A DNA stretch of 64,000 bases from VRUE01 sp963819755 (GTDB lineage Bacteria > Actinomycetota > Thermoleophilia > Solirubrobacterales > 70-9). Within the stretch, counting starts at the first letter, position 1. Each line of letters begins with the position of its first letter. The position numbers and the translations under genes were made by a program. Below the pieces are notes generated by a model, which did not search any database, was not told the DNA's origin, and was given only the letters and a program-made list of their open reading frames with translations. Positions 40,972 through 48,554 of this stretch are shown here, in pieces. The stretch covers positions 496,001-560,000 of the forward strand of contig CAWFXB010000002.1 in the NCBI GenBank assembly GCA_963819755.1. Reading direction: 5' to 3'.

Positions 40972-41742
40972 CTATTCGGACGGTCGCACCACGGATGCGG
41001 CGAGACCGGCCAGGCCACCGACGGCACCGCCGACCAGCCCGGCGAAGACGTTCGCGGTCGATTCGAAGATCGGCAGGGCGAGCAGCACCGCCGCCGCGAC
41101 GGCGACGCCGATCCGGTCGTAGTCCTGGTCGATCGCCTGGTGCGCCTCGGCGCGGCGGATCGCGAACCAGGCTGCGACGGCGCCCAGCGCCATCCCGTTG
41201 CCACCCGCGATGACGACGATGTCGCCCTGCGCGCTGGCGATCCCGCTGGCCGCCAGCATCCCCAGCGAGCCACAGGCAAGCAGCAGCACGGCGGTTGCCG
41301 GAGTGCCGAGCCGGCGCTCGATCCCGACCCCGAAGATCGCCAACCCGACCGCGACGACGAAGAGGTAGCCGACGTCGGCGTAGGCGAACGGGGCCGTGAA
41401 GAAGCGCCACCACTCGCCGTGGAGCGGCACCGTGAGGCCGCCGAGGGTGACCAGCGTGGCACCGGTCGCCTGCTCGACCAGGAGCAGGATGGCGGAGCCG
41501 AGGACCGCAGCCAGCGTCGCGTAGGGCCGGTGGGAGCCGGCCGCGCCGCGGGAGCGCAGTTTGATCCGGAAGAGCCGGCTGGCGGGGCCGCGTCGCGGCT
41601 TCGCCTCGAGGCCGTCGCCGCGTCGCTCCAGCTTCGGCGCCCGCTTGCGCAGCCGCGCTCCGCAATAGGGGCACTCCGTGACGTATGGACTGACCTCGGA
41701 GCCACAGTTCTTGCAGATGACGCTGAGCTCAGTCTCGCTCAT
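40972..41742 (-). CDS. Rhomboid-like membrane protein with zinc ribbon; catalytic residues missing
   Basis: ATG at 41742 gives 256 residues. The N-terminus is a zinc ribbon (CKNCGSEVSPYVTECPYCGARL), then six spans with the rhomboid landmark HGEWWRFFTAPFAYADVGYLF. Where active rhomboids have GxSG, this protein reads GGNGMALGA, so the nucleophile Ser is Asn, and the last span (AGLVGGAVGGLAGL) lacks the catalytic His. It is therefore a pseudoprotease, like eukaryotic iRhoms or bacterial inactive homologues, and may bind rather than cut membrane proteins. Confidence 0.8.
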   Translation of the reverse strand: MSETELSVICKNCGSEVSPYVTECPYCGARLRKRAPKLERRGDGLEAKPRRGPASRLFRIKLRSRGAAGSHRPYATLAAVLGSAILLLVEQATGATLVTLGGLTVPLHGEWWRFFTAPFAYADVGYLFVVAVGLAIFGVGIERRLGTPATAVLLLACGSLGMLAASGIASAQGDIVVIAGGNGMALGAVAAWFAIRRAEAHQAIDQDYDRIGVAVAAAVLLALPIFESTANVFAGLVGGAVGGLAGLAASVVRPSE

Positions 41743-41835
41743 GGTCAGTCGAGGATAACTGCCTTGTCGCGGCCGCTCACAGCGTGCCGCCGGTGGCATA
41801 CTGCGGGAACACCCATCTTCGAGGAGGAAAAGAGC

Positions 41836-42756
41836 GTGGAGTTGAACAGTCTGACCGAGCAGAAATCGCTTCTGGCCGAGCTGGCGCCCGGCAAACGGAC
41901 CCGCCTGCGCCGCCTGCTGTTCGAGTTCGGACCGGGCAACGGCACCCTGATGCTGCTGCCGATCGACCAGGGGATCGAGCACGGCCCGCGCGACTTCTTC
42001 CCCAACCCCGCCTCCAAGGATCCCGACTACCAGTTCCGGCTCGCCGCCGAGGCCGGTTACTCGGCCCTCGCCTGCCAGATCGGCATGGCGAGCAAGTACT
42101 ACCCCGACTACGCCGGCCAGGTGCCGCTGATCCTCAAGGTCAACGGCAAGACGGACATCCCCTCGTCCGCGCAGGCCTTCTCGACCTGCAACGCCAGCGT
42201 CGAGGACGCGGTGCGGCTCGGCGCCGACGCGGTCGGCTACACGCTCTACGTCGGCTCCCCGCGCCAGGACCAGGACCTGGCCCAGCTGCGCGGCGTGCGC
42301 GAGGACTGCGACCGCTACGGCATGCCGCTGATCGTCTGGTCCTACCCGCGCGGCGAAGCGGTCGACGGCAAGGGCGGCCCCAACTCCTTCTACGCGATCG
42401 ACTACGCGGCGCGGATGGCGATGGAGATGGGCGCCGACGTGGTCAAGCTCAACATGCCGAAGATCGACGCGGAGAAGGACAAGGACGCCCCCGCTCCCTA
42501 CAACGAGATGGAAGTCGACCAGGCCGAGGCGATCCGCCACTGCGTCGAGTCGGCGGGACGGGCTCTCGTCGTCCTCTCCGGTGGCTCCAAGGTCGATGAC
42601 GACGTCGTCCTCAACCACTGCCGCGAGGTCATGCAGGCGGGCGGCAGCGGCGTCATCTTCGGCCGCAACGTCTGGCAGCGCGAGTGGAGCGAGGCTTTGG
42701 AGATCATCGGTCAGATCAAAGAGACGCTGCTGTCGAATGTTCGACGTATTCCGTAA
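41836..42756 (+). CDS. fbaB: Class I fructose-bisphosphate aldolase (DhnA type)
   Basis: GTG at 41836, preceded by GAGGAGGAAA, gives 306 residues. Motifs of the archaeal/DhnA class I aldolase are seen: MLLPIDQGIEHGPRDFF, GADAVGYTLYVGS, MPLIVWSYPRGEAV, the Schiff-base lysine region ADVVKLNMPK and the phosphate-binding VVLSGGSKVDDD and GGSGVIFGRNVWQR. It cleaves fructose-1,6-bisphosphate in glycolysis/gluconeogenesis. The stop codon lies inside the left arm of a nested inverted repeat that probably ends the transcript. Confidence 0.92.
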   Translation: MELNSLTEQKSLLAELAPGKRTRLRRLLFEFGPGNGTLMLLPIDQGIEHGPRDFFPNPASKDPDYQFRLAAEAGYSALACQIGMASKYYPDYAGQVPLILKVNGKTDIPSSAQAFSTCNASVEDAVRLGADAVGYTLYVGSPRQDQDLAQLRGVREDCDRYGMPLIVWSYPRGEAVDGKGGPNSFYAIDYAARMAMEMGADVVKLNMPKIDAEKDKDAPAPYNEMEVDQAEAIRHCVESAGRALVVLSGGSKVDDDVVLNHCREVMQAGGSGVIFGRNVWQREWSEALEIIGQIKETLLSNVRRIP

Positions 42757-42870
42757 GAGCCAATCCGGTAGGGCTTCCACTTAACTTTTTCGGTGAATCG
42801 CCGGTGGGCTGACGCCCGTAGCCAACACCGAAAAAGTACAAGACGTTTCAGCCCTACCGGATTGGCTCTT
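42755..42870. repeat. Nested inverted-repeat element (116 bp), perfect 20-bp ends
   Basis: AAGAGCCAATCCGGTAGGGC at 42755-42774 is the exact reverse complement of 42851-42870. Inside, ACTTTTTCGGTG (42784-42795) pairs with CACCGAAAAAGT (42826-42837), and a third small dyad lies in the loop. It starts in the stop codon of the aldolase gene. It may serve as a terminator, but two nested perfect dyads and sharp ends look like a non-autonomous mobile palindrome; compare 50365-50508. Confidence 0.8.
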
Positions 42871-42910
42871 CGTGGGGGGCGAGAAATAGCCGCTACAGCC
42901 TTTAGGTGGC

Positions 42911-43405
42911 GTGATTCGGCATTGGCTTGGCAGCTTTGTTCTCTTCCTGGCTGTAGCTGTGGTTATGCTGCGGCCTTGGGAGGGGGAGCTTGAGGCGGGA
43001 CCGGCGTCTGCTGTGGCTCTGGTGACGCGGGTTGTCGATGGGGACACGATCGAAGTGCGGCTTGGTGGGCAGAGCGAGGATGTGCGGTTGATCGGGGTGG
43101 ATACGCCGGAGACCGTCAAGCCGGACACGCCGGTGCAGTGCTTTGGCGAGCGGGCTTCGCACTTCACGAAACGGCGGTTGACCGGCAGGCGGGTGCGGCT
43201 GGTCTTCGGCGTCGAGCGGCGCGATATCTACGGACGGCTGCTGGCCTATGTCTATCTCCACGACCGCTTCTTCAACCCGATCCTGGTCCGCCGCGGCCTC
43301 GCCCGTTCGCTGACGATCCCGCCGAACGACCGCTTCGCGCCGCGCTTTCGGCGCCTCGAGCTGGTCGCGGCACGGGCCGGGCGTGGCCTCTGGGGCGTCT
43401 GCTGA
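42911..43405 (+). CDS. Secreted/anchored thermonuclease (SNase family)
   Basis: GTG at 42911 gives 164 residues with an N-terminal membrane anchor or signal (GSFVLFLAVAVVMLRPW), then the staphylococcal nuclease OB fold: VTRVVDGDTIEVRLGGQSEDVRLIGVDTPET holds the metal Asp and Arg/Glu residues, and RRDIYGRLLAYVYL the second active-site Arg. It should cut DNA and RNA outside the membrane with calcium. It stands 40 bp after the inverted repeat, alone. Confidence 0.88.
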   Translation: MIRHWLGSFVLFLAVAVVMLRPWEGELEAGPASAVALVTRVVDGDTIEVRLGGQSEDVRLIGVDTPETVKPDTPVQCFGERASHFTKRRLTGRRVRLVFGVERRDIYGRLLAYVYLHDRFFNPILVRRGLARSLTIPPNDRFAPRFRRLELVAARAGRGLWGVC

Positions 43406-43490
43406 TCGTGACCAACGTCACAACTCAAGTCATGCAAGCGCTCGTGCGCCTTTGCTACGGTCCGCCCCGCGGTCCCCAGACCGCCCCTCT

Positions 43491-43730
43491 ATGAGAATGC
43501 GTCAAAGCATCAACCAGTTCGAGGTCGCCTTCGAGCAGGAGACGACCTTGGAGCGCCGCCGTCGCGAGCAGCTGCGCCGCCGCGCCGCCAACCGGTCGCG
43601 CGAGCGCCGCATAACCCGCAACGAGCAGCACGGCAAAGTGCGCTTCAGCGTGCTCGCCGTCTGCCTCACGGCCACGGTCGTCGTCGTCGTCGTCTCGATG
43701 TTCGAGGCGCTCTCCTTTCTGATGGCCTAG
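43491..43730 (+). CDS. Small basic single-span membrane protein
   Basis: ATG at 43491 gives 79 residues: a very basic cytoplasmic part (LERRRREQLRRRAANRSRERRITRNEQHGK) and one C-terminal span (VLAVCLTATVVVVVVSMFEALSF). No family recognised. The basic part might bind nucleic acid or acidic lipids. It is 85 bp after the nuclease gene. Confidence 0.55.
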   Translation: MRMRQSINQFEVAFEQETTLERRRREQLRRRAANRSRERRITRNEQHGKVRFSVLAVCLTATVVVVVVSMFEALSFLMA

Positions 43731-43791
43731 AGCCGCTCGCCCGACCGTGACTCCGCGAACCGCTGTCCAGGTTGAATAGACTCGCGCGCCG

Positions 43792-44400
43792 ATGGCACGA
43801 CGCTCACTGAAGCCACAGCTCAATCAGATCCGCGCTTGGGTGCGGCAGGGTCGCACCGACGCCTGGATCGCCCACCAGCTCGAAGTCTCCGCCTCGGAGC
43901 TGCGCGAGTTCCGCAAACAGCATGACCTCACCGCCGACGGCGAGGACACCGGTAGCGGCGAGGTCGACCTCCGCGACGAGATCGAGGCCGAGGTCGAGGC
44001 GGCGACGGCCGAAGAGGCCGCCGAGGAGGAAGAAGAAGACGAGGACGAGCCGGATGAGGACGAGGGCGACGAGGAGAAGCCGGCCCGCAAAGTATCCAAA
44101 GCCGCCGAGGACGACGGCGACGACGACGAGGCCGGCGGAGCGCGCCCCCGGCGCAGGCGGCGGCGTGGGCGGCGAGGCGGCCGTGGGCGGCGCAAAGATC
44201 TCGAGGCGACCTTCGACCATGGCGAGCGGGACGGCTACGGCCTCTGGCTCGATGCCGCCGTCAAGGACAACCCCGTCTACGCCGAGCACTGGGCCGGCAA
44301 ACGCGAGGTCACGGTCCGCATCGACGCGGACCAGATCGTCATCCGCCGCGCGGGCGAGAGCGCCCCGGCCGGCGACGATGGCGACGACTCCGACGACTGA
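43792..44400 (+). CDS. Highly charged hypothetical protein with N-terminal HTH-like segment
   Basis: The 202-residue protein begins MARRSLKPQLNQIRAWVRQGRTDAWIAHQLEVSASELREFRKQH, which looks like a small helix-turn-helix, then a long acidic run (residues about 60-105), a basic Arg/Gly run (RPRRRRRRGRRGGRGRR, about 118-134) and a conserved C-terminal beta-rich part (DGYGLWLDAAVKDNPVYAEHWAGKREVTVRIDADQIVIRR). The Arg/Gly run suggests RNA or DNA binding. Function unknown. Confidence 0.65.
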   Translation: MARRSLKPQLNQIRAWVRQGRTDAWIAHQLEVSASELREFRKQHDLTADGEDTGSGEVDLRDEIEAEVEAATAEEAAEEEEEDEDEPDEDEGDEEKPARKVSKAAEDDGDDDEAGGARPRRRRRRGRRGGRGRRKDLEATFDHGERDGYGLWLDAAVKDNPVYAEHWAGKREVTVRIDADQIVIRRAGESAPAGDDGDDSDD

Positions 44401-44406
44401 GCCGGC

Positions 44407-44730
44407 TCAGACGAGCAGCTGGCGACCGCCAGCGAAGTCCGTAGCGCCCCGTAGGTAGAGCCAGAAGGCCGCGTCCGCGAGCGAGCGCAAATCGCCGCCC
44501 AGCGCAGGTGCCGCATCCATCGCCACCTGCAGGCACCAGTCGGTGCCCCGCCCATACAGCTCCGCCAGCTCCGCGGCCGCAAAGGTCGGCCCGATCCGTC
44601 GCCGCAGCTCGTCCTGAACGGCGGCAACTACGCGATCGGCCTGGCGACGCTCACGCACGTCCTCGATCGCTTGCAGCCCCCGCCATCCCTCCTCCCACTG
44701 GAACAGCGCATTTGCCAGAGGATACGGCAT
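44407..44730 (-). CDS. Hypothetical helical protein
   Basis: The 107-residue protein starts MPYPLANALFQWEEGWRGLQAIEDVRERRQADRVVAAVQDELRRRIG and ends YLRGATDFAGGRQLLV. It is helical and soluble; no family is recognised by motif. A broken copy of its first dozen codons lies at 48505-48545, next to the GT-C gene, suggesting that this gene or a relative was once adjacent to that gene. Confidence 0.65.
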   Translation of the reverse strand: MPYPLANALFQWEEGWRGLQAIEDVRERRQADRVVAAVQDELRRRIGPTFAAAELAELYGRGTDWCLQVAMDAAPALGGDLRSLADAAFWLYLRGATDFAGGRQLLV

Positions 44731-44965
44731 TCCAGAGCGGTTTGCGGCCTCTATATGGCCGCTGAAATGGGGCTCATAGAACAGATATAGAACGAAAAGA
44801 CCCGAAATCCACGCCTGAGAGGCCTTGGGGAGCTATTTTCGGGGCCGTGGTCACCGAGATCCACCGACTGATAGTAGCTCGCCTGCTCTGGGGGGCCTCA
44901 GAATGGCTCCAGACTCGAATTGAAGCTCACACAGGCCCAAGGCTCTCGCGGGCGGCGAGGGTCTC

Positions 44966-45307
44966 TCAGGACCTGTTTCGGCGCCAAAGCACAAGCAGAT
45001 ATTCCTCAGCCCGATCTTGAACCGGCGGATCAACGTCCTCAAGCCCGAATCGCTCGCAGAGCTTCCGTACCTCTCGTCGGTCGCCTTCTGAGATCGAGAC
45101 CGAAAGCGGGCAGACCGTGTGCGCGAACCTGGTGATCGCGGTCGTCTCGCCGGTCGTGAAGCCCTGTTCGACAAGAGCTTCGTAGCCGATCAACCCCGGC
45201 CCCCCTCTTCGAGCGCACTTCGAGCTCGCCGATACTGGTGCCGCCGTTGAGGAGCCGGCGAGCGCAAGTATCGCCAGCACCGCCGCGAGGAAGATCGTGG
45301 TCTGCAT
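44966..45307 (-). CDS. Small secreted protein
   Basis: The 113-residue product starts with a signal peptide (MQTTIFLAAVLAILALAGSSTAAPVSA) and a mature part with three cysteines and the segment GFTTGETTAITRFAHTVCPLSVS. ATG at 45307 lies a few bases after the end of the decayed DsbA-like frame. No family is recognised. The stretch 44731-44965 downstream contains no supported gene. Confidence 0.6.
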   Translation of the reverse strand: MQTTIFLAAVLAILALAGSSTAAPVSASSKCARRGGPGLIGYEALVEQGFTTGETTAITRFAHTVCPLSVSISEGDRREVRKLCERFGLEDVDPPVQDRAEEYLLVLWRRNRS

Positions 45308-45314
45308 GGATGCG

Positions 45315-45730
45315 GGGATTCTCTCGCTTCATTCCATTCGGCGATGTCAGGCACACCGGCAGCTTCAGCGATTTCGGTCAGAAATTCATCGGTCACGTAG
45401 CCCTAGACCTCGGTCCCTTGGTTGCGGAAAAAGAGTTCGATGAAATTCCAGCCTCGGCCCTGTTCACCAGCGGCGAGGGCGGCAGCTCCGGCTGGAGTTG
45501 ATTCGGGGCCGATAATCACGAAGTTTCGGAAGCTAAGCTTGGCCGTGCCTTCGGAGATCTGGGTCCGGAATCACCTGGCTTAGCTCTTCTCCGGCAGCGG
45601 CCTTGCAGACCGGGCACTGCAGGTCAGCGAACTCGATCAGTTCAACGGGGCTTTGGGCTGACCGAGAACCAGGCCCTTCTGGGGAATGCCTTCGAGCAGT
45701 TCTTCGACTTCGCTCACGCCAGAAAGTTCT
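45315..45730 (-). pseudogene. Decayed DsbA-like thiol oxidoreductase gene
   Basis: Stitching minus-strand frames gives a DsbA/thioredoxin-like protein: EVEELLEGIPQKGLVLGQPKAP, then (frame change near 45645) VELIEFADLQCPVCKAAAGEEL with the CPVC active site, then (frame change near 45545) AKLSFRNFVIIGPESTPAGA and GWNFIELFFRNQGTE, an in-frame TAG at 45403-45405, and YVTDEFLTEIAEAAGVPDIAEWN. The order and spacing are those of extracytoplasmic DsbA-family proteins. Two frame changes and a stop show it is inactive. Confidence 0.8.
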
Positions 45731-46012
45731 CCACTCCACCGGCTTCCGCTTCGCTCGAGACCCCTTCGCCAGTTTCGTTTTGTGCTCTTGTTTGAACAGC
45801 ATTTCGAGCGTGGTGTCGGAGTTGCTGGAGCAGCAGTAGCCGACCTCAGGGCTGCCCAAAGGCGTCGCGTATTCCGGCATGTCGAATTCCGACGAGAACG
45901 AGGAGATCGCTTCCGCCTGTTCTTCTAAACTCGCCGTCGAAAAGTCTTTGCAGGTCGAGCTGGCCGACAGCCCCGAGCTACCTCCACAGTCGGCAATAAC
46001 GACGCCGATCAC
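45533..46012 (-). CDS. Lipoprotein-like frame fused to pseudogene remains
   Basis: The frame opens at GTG 46012 with VIGVVIADCGGSSGLSASSTC, a lipobox-like IADC; upstream codons in frame (RLVQILGTAVV) would complete a lipoprotein signal but carry no standard start after the AAAGGAGA ribosome site at about 46045. Residues 9-77 (with CKDFSTASLEEQ and VGYCCSSNSDTTLEMLF) look like a small lipoprotein. From about residue 78 the frame reads through out-of-frame DNA and part of the DsbA-like gene and ends at 45533. It is probably a damaged gene whose own stop was lost. Confidence 0.45.
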   Translation of the reverse strand: MIGVVIADCGGSSGLSASSTCKDFSTASLEEQAEAISSFSSEFDMPEYATPLGSPEVGYCCSSNSDTTLEMLFKQEHKTKLAKGSRAKRKPVEWRTFWRERSRRTARRHSPEGPGSRSAQSPVELIEFADLQCPVCKAAAGEELSQVIPDPDLRRHGQA

Positions 46013-46051
46013 GACCGCAGTTCCCAGTATTTGGACGAGCCTGAATCTCCT

Positions 46052-48106
46052 TTAGCCGTGATTGTGGTGATGGCGATACCAGCTGGGCGGGTGCGGCGGG
46101 GTGTAGATCCCGAAGATGGATTTGCCGTCCTGGTAGATGCGCAGGGCGATATGCCGTTTTGGCCAGTGAAAGCGAGTGAGGAACGTGCCCTTGACACCAA
46201 CGTGGGCCCGGGCCATGACCTTGCCGTTGAAGCGCCGTTTGCTCCTCAGCAAGACCTTCCGTTTGATCACGACCTGGCCCTTCTTGAAATGCCAGCCCTT
46301 GACGATGATCTGGCCCTTGCTCCACTTCGTGCTGATCCTGCGCTGCGGGCCCCGTTTCTTTTCCCGCTTCGGCTTAGGAACCCCTTCGCCCCAGTTGCCA
46401 CCCGGATTGTTGTGGCCAGTCGTGAATGACCAGGTGTGCGTGACTTCGGGAAGGCTCGTGCCGTTGAGGCCATGGACAGTCGCGAGCCGAACCGTGGCCG
46501 AGTAAGTGGTGAACGGCTTGAGCGGTTCGACAGGGACGATAATCGCGCCCGTCAGGAATCCACCGAGGTTCGATTCCTGATCGAGCCATTTCACCGCCGC
46601 CTTGTTGCCAGCCTGGTCTTGCAAGGACGCGGCGAGCACATGCAACGACGCCTCACCGACCTCGGTTCCTTCCTCGTAGACCATTAATTGCCGCCCAGCT
46701 TTTTCGGGAACGCCAAGTTCTTTGTTGGGGGTCGTTGGGCTCTCATTAGCCAACTCGACCGGAGGTAGTCCCGTCGTCCCATCACCGGGGAAAGTGAAGA
46801 TCATCCCTTTGGGGACCCCCTTTCGCCGCATGCCCGGCCAGGTCGTCATGCACTGATATCCGTGACTATCATCCAGGCCGGTTATCGAAAGCCCCGGCGT
46901 AAACATCTGATTGAAGTGGATCGGAGCATCAACCCACGGGTTTCCAGTCGCGCTCCAAGCGTCGCCCTCGGAGAGAATCGAATGTTCACCAGCCCAGGCA
47001 CCTCCGGATGATGCGCCCGGAAGGGTTTGATTCTCAGGGTGTTCGAGAATGTGGTTGCGAAACAAATATGCGTTGTGCGCAGCACAAGCATTGGACCAGA
47101 GGGGAAGAGAGGTAATTCCTCCGGGTAGTCCCCAACGTTCGCGCTGTGAATTCAGCAAGGCCAAGTCCTGCTGTTCGTTCGACGCGCTGATCCCGCCCGG
47201 GATTGCATACGGCTGAAGCTGGATGTTGAGTTTGGTCGCCTGCCCATTGCTCACTGTTACCGGCTGCGACCACTCCGCGTCATCGAGATTGAGTTCGCCT
47301 TCAACACGAAGTGGATAGGTCCCGGCTGGAGCCCAGAGCCGGTAGACGCCATCCTTCGCAGCGAAGGCGATCTCAGGACCGCTGGGGAAGCTGAGAGCCA
47401 TGCTCGCTGCCGTCGCAGGCCAACCCTCGGCGGCAGTGATCCTCGCTTCAATGAACCCCTCGGGTCTCGTCCCAGAGAGGGTCTGAGAAAAAGCGCGAGC
47501 GCCGGGGGTGAGAAACACGATTTCTCCACCCAGATATTCGTTGTTCGTCTGTCCGTTGGCCGGATTGACGGTGTTCACGGAGTAGCTGAGCGAGTAGATC
47601 CCGGCTGGAAGTTCGCCAGCTTCCCAGTTGCCGCCTTCATCCGTGTAGACGGTCCTGCCCTGGACGGGGCCTCCGGTCAAATGCTCTTCGAAGAGATTGA
47701 TCTCGACCCCAGCATCAGGCGCGTGGTCGCTATAGCTGGCATTGCCAGAGACCTGCGCGTTCCCGTGTTCTTGGCCGAGGCTGATGTTTTCGATGGTCGC
47801 CCCTTCGGTGACGATGACGCCGGATTTGACCGTGAACCCATCGGGGTTTCCGGCTGACGGTTCGACCCCGATTTCATAGGTCCCCGGCCAAAGCGTGAGC
47901 GTGTAGGACCCGTCCGGGCCCGTCGTGGTGTTCCCGTTGGGATTGTTGATGCCCTTGGCATACACATAGGCACCCGAGACCGAGCCGTTCTGGCCGGTGA
48001 CGACGCCGGACAGCGTGCCTTGGCTGAGCGCGGCCGCGCTCGAGGGCAGGATCAAGCCGACGAGCATCGCCCCCAGAACAACGCCCTGCAGGAATCGGGC
48101 GCGCAT
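46052..48106 (-). CDS. Large secreted protein with carboxypeptidase-regulatory-like and CAP domains
   Basis: ATG at 48106 gives 684 residues: signal peptide (FLQGVVLGAMLVGLILPSSAAA), two or three CarboxypepD-regulatory-like beta-sandwich repeats (SGVVTGQNGSVSGAYVYAKG..DGSYTLTLWPGTYEIGV; GNWEAGELPAGIYSLSY; GVYRLWAPAGTYPLRV), then a CAP/SCP-like region (LLNSQRERWGLP ... LPLWSNACAAHNAYLFRNHILEHPE ... GEHSIL), an Ig-like strand region ending THTWSFTTG, and a basic Lys/Arg-rich C-terminal module. It is exported and probably cell-surface bound. Base composition is lower than core genes. Confidence 0.75.
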   Translation of the reverse strand: MRARFLQGVVLGAMLVGLILPSSAAALSQGTLSGVVTGQNGSVSGAYVYAKGINNPNGNTTTGPDGSYTLTLWPGTYEIGVEPSAGNPDGFTVKSGVIVTEGATIENISLGQEHGNAQVSGNASYSDHAPDAGVEINLFEEHLTGGPVQGRTVYTDEGGNWEAGELPAGIYSLSYSVNTVNPANGQTNNEYLGGEIVFLTPGARAFSQTLSGTRPEGFIEARITAAEGWPATAASMALSFPSGPEIAFAAKDGVYRLWAPAGTYPLRVEGELNLDDAEWSQPVTVSNGQATKLNIQLQPYAIPGGISASNEQQDLALLNSQRERWGLPGGITSLPLWSNACAAHNAYLFRNHILEHPENQTLPGASSGGAWAGEHSILSEGDAWSATGNPWVDAPIHFNQMFTPGLSITGLDDSHGYQCMTTWPGMRRKGVPKGMIFTFPGDGTTGLPPVELANESPTTPNKELGVPEKAGRQLMVYEEGTEVGEASLHVLAASLQDQAGNKAAVKWLDQESNLGGFLTGAIIVPVEPLKPFTTYSATVRLATVHGLNGTSLPEVTHTWSFTTGHNNPGGNWGEGVPKPKREKKRGPQRRISTKWSKGQIIVKGWHFKKGQVVIKRKVLLRSKRRFNGKVMARAHVGVKGTFLTRFHWPKRHIALRIYQDGKSIFGIYTPPHPPSWYRHHHNHG

Positions 48107-48223
48107 CTCGATCAGGCGGGAATGAAGCACCAGGGTCTCTGAACTGCACTTGCCGACGCCGACGTCAGTCCAGCCAGCAGACAACTGATCAGAGCCACAT
48201 CGCCAGCCTTCCGGAACTCGCAT

Positions 48224-48504
48224 CCTCCCGTCCCAACCCGCACGTCCTACCTCCTGTTCTCGACAATGCTCGGTGCTTTATAGCTCAACATGCGTCGAGC
48301 ACCCAACTGATGCTGGAACATTCCTCGAAGATAGATAGATCCCGAACGGTTTTGTCTTGGGTAGTTAGAGGACCGCGCTCCAAGCACCATAGAACGGATA
48401 TTGAACGAAGGATGGGAAAATAGGGGTAAATCGGGGCACCTGATTTACCGCATAAAAAGGCGGTTTCGGCTCTATGAAGCCATTTTAGGCCGAATTGCTT
48501 TTTT
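48224..48504. other. Intergenic region between CAP-domain gene and GT-C gene
   Basis: AT-rich for this window and without a protein-like frame. It holds a dyad (next entry) and the promoter region of the CAP-domain gene. With the gene fragment it makes about 330 bp without an intact gene. Confidence 0.45.
48413..48449 (-). terminator. Possible terminator of the GT-C gene
   Basis: GGTAAATC (48425-48432) and GATTTACC (48442-48449) are perfect arms around a 9-nt loop; on the minus strand a short CCTATTTTCCC follows. The T run is weak. Confidence 0.35.
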
Positions 48505-48545
48505 CCTCCCACTGGAAGAGCGCGTTCTTCGAGCGGATAGCTCAC
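48505..48545 (-). pseudogene. Fragment resembling the start of the gene at 44407-44730
   Basis: Minus-strand bases from GTG 48545 read VSYPLEE, then after a one-base shift NALFQWEE, matching MPYPLANALFQWEE of the 44730 gene; the last 20 bases match at 19 positions. It lies 10 bp after the stop of the GT-C gene. Confidence 0.5.
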
Positions 48546-48554
48546 GAGACGAGA

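Noticed and set aside
39910..41835. Long plus-strand open frame running into the aldolase gene
   Set aside because: The part before 41836 is antisense to the UPF0173, helical and rhomboid-like genes and has no protein-like features; only the aldolase part is real.
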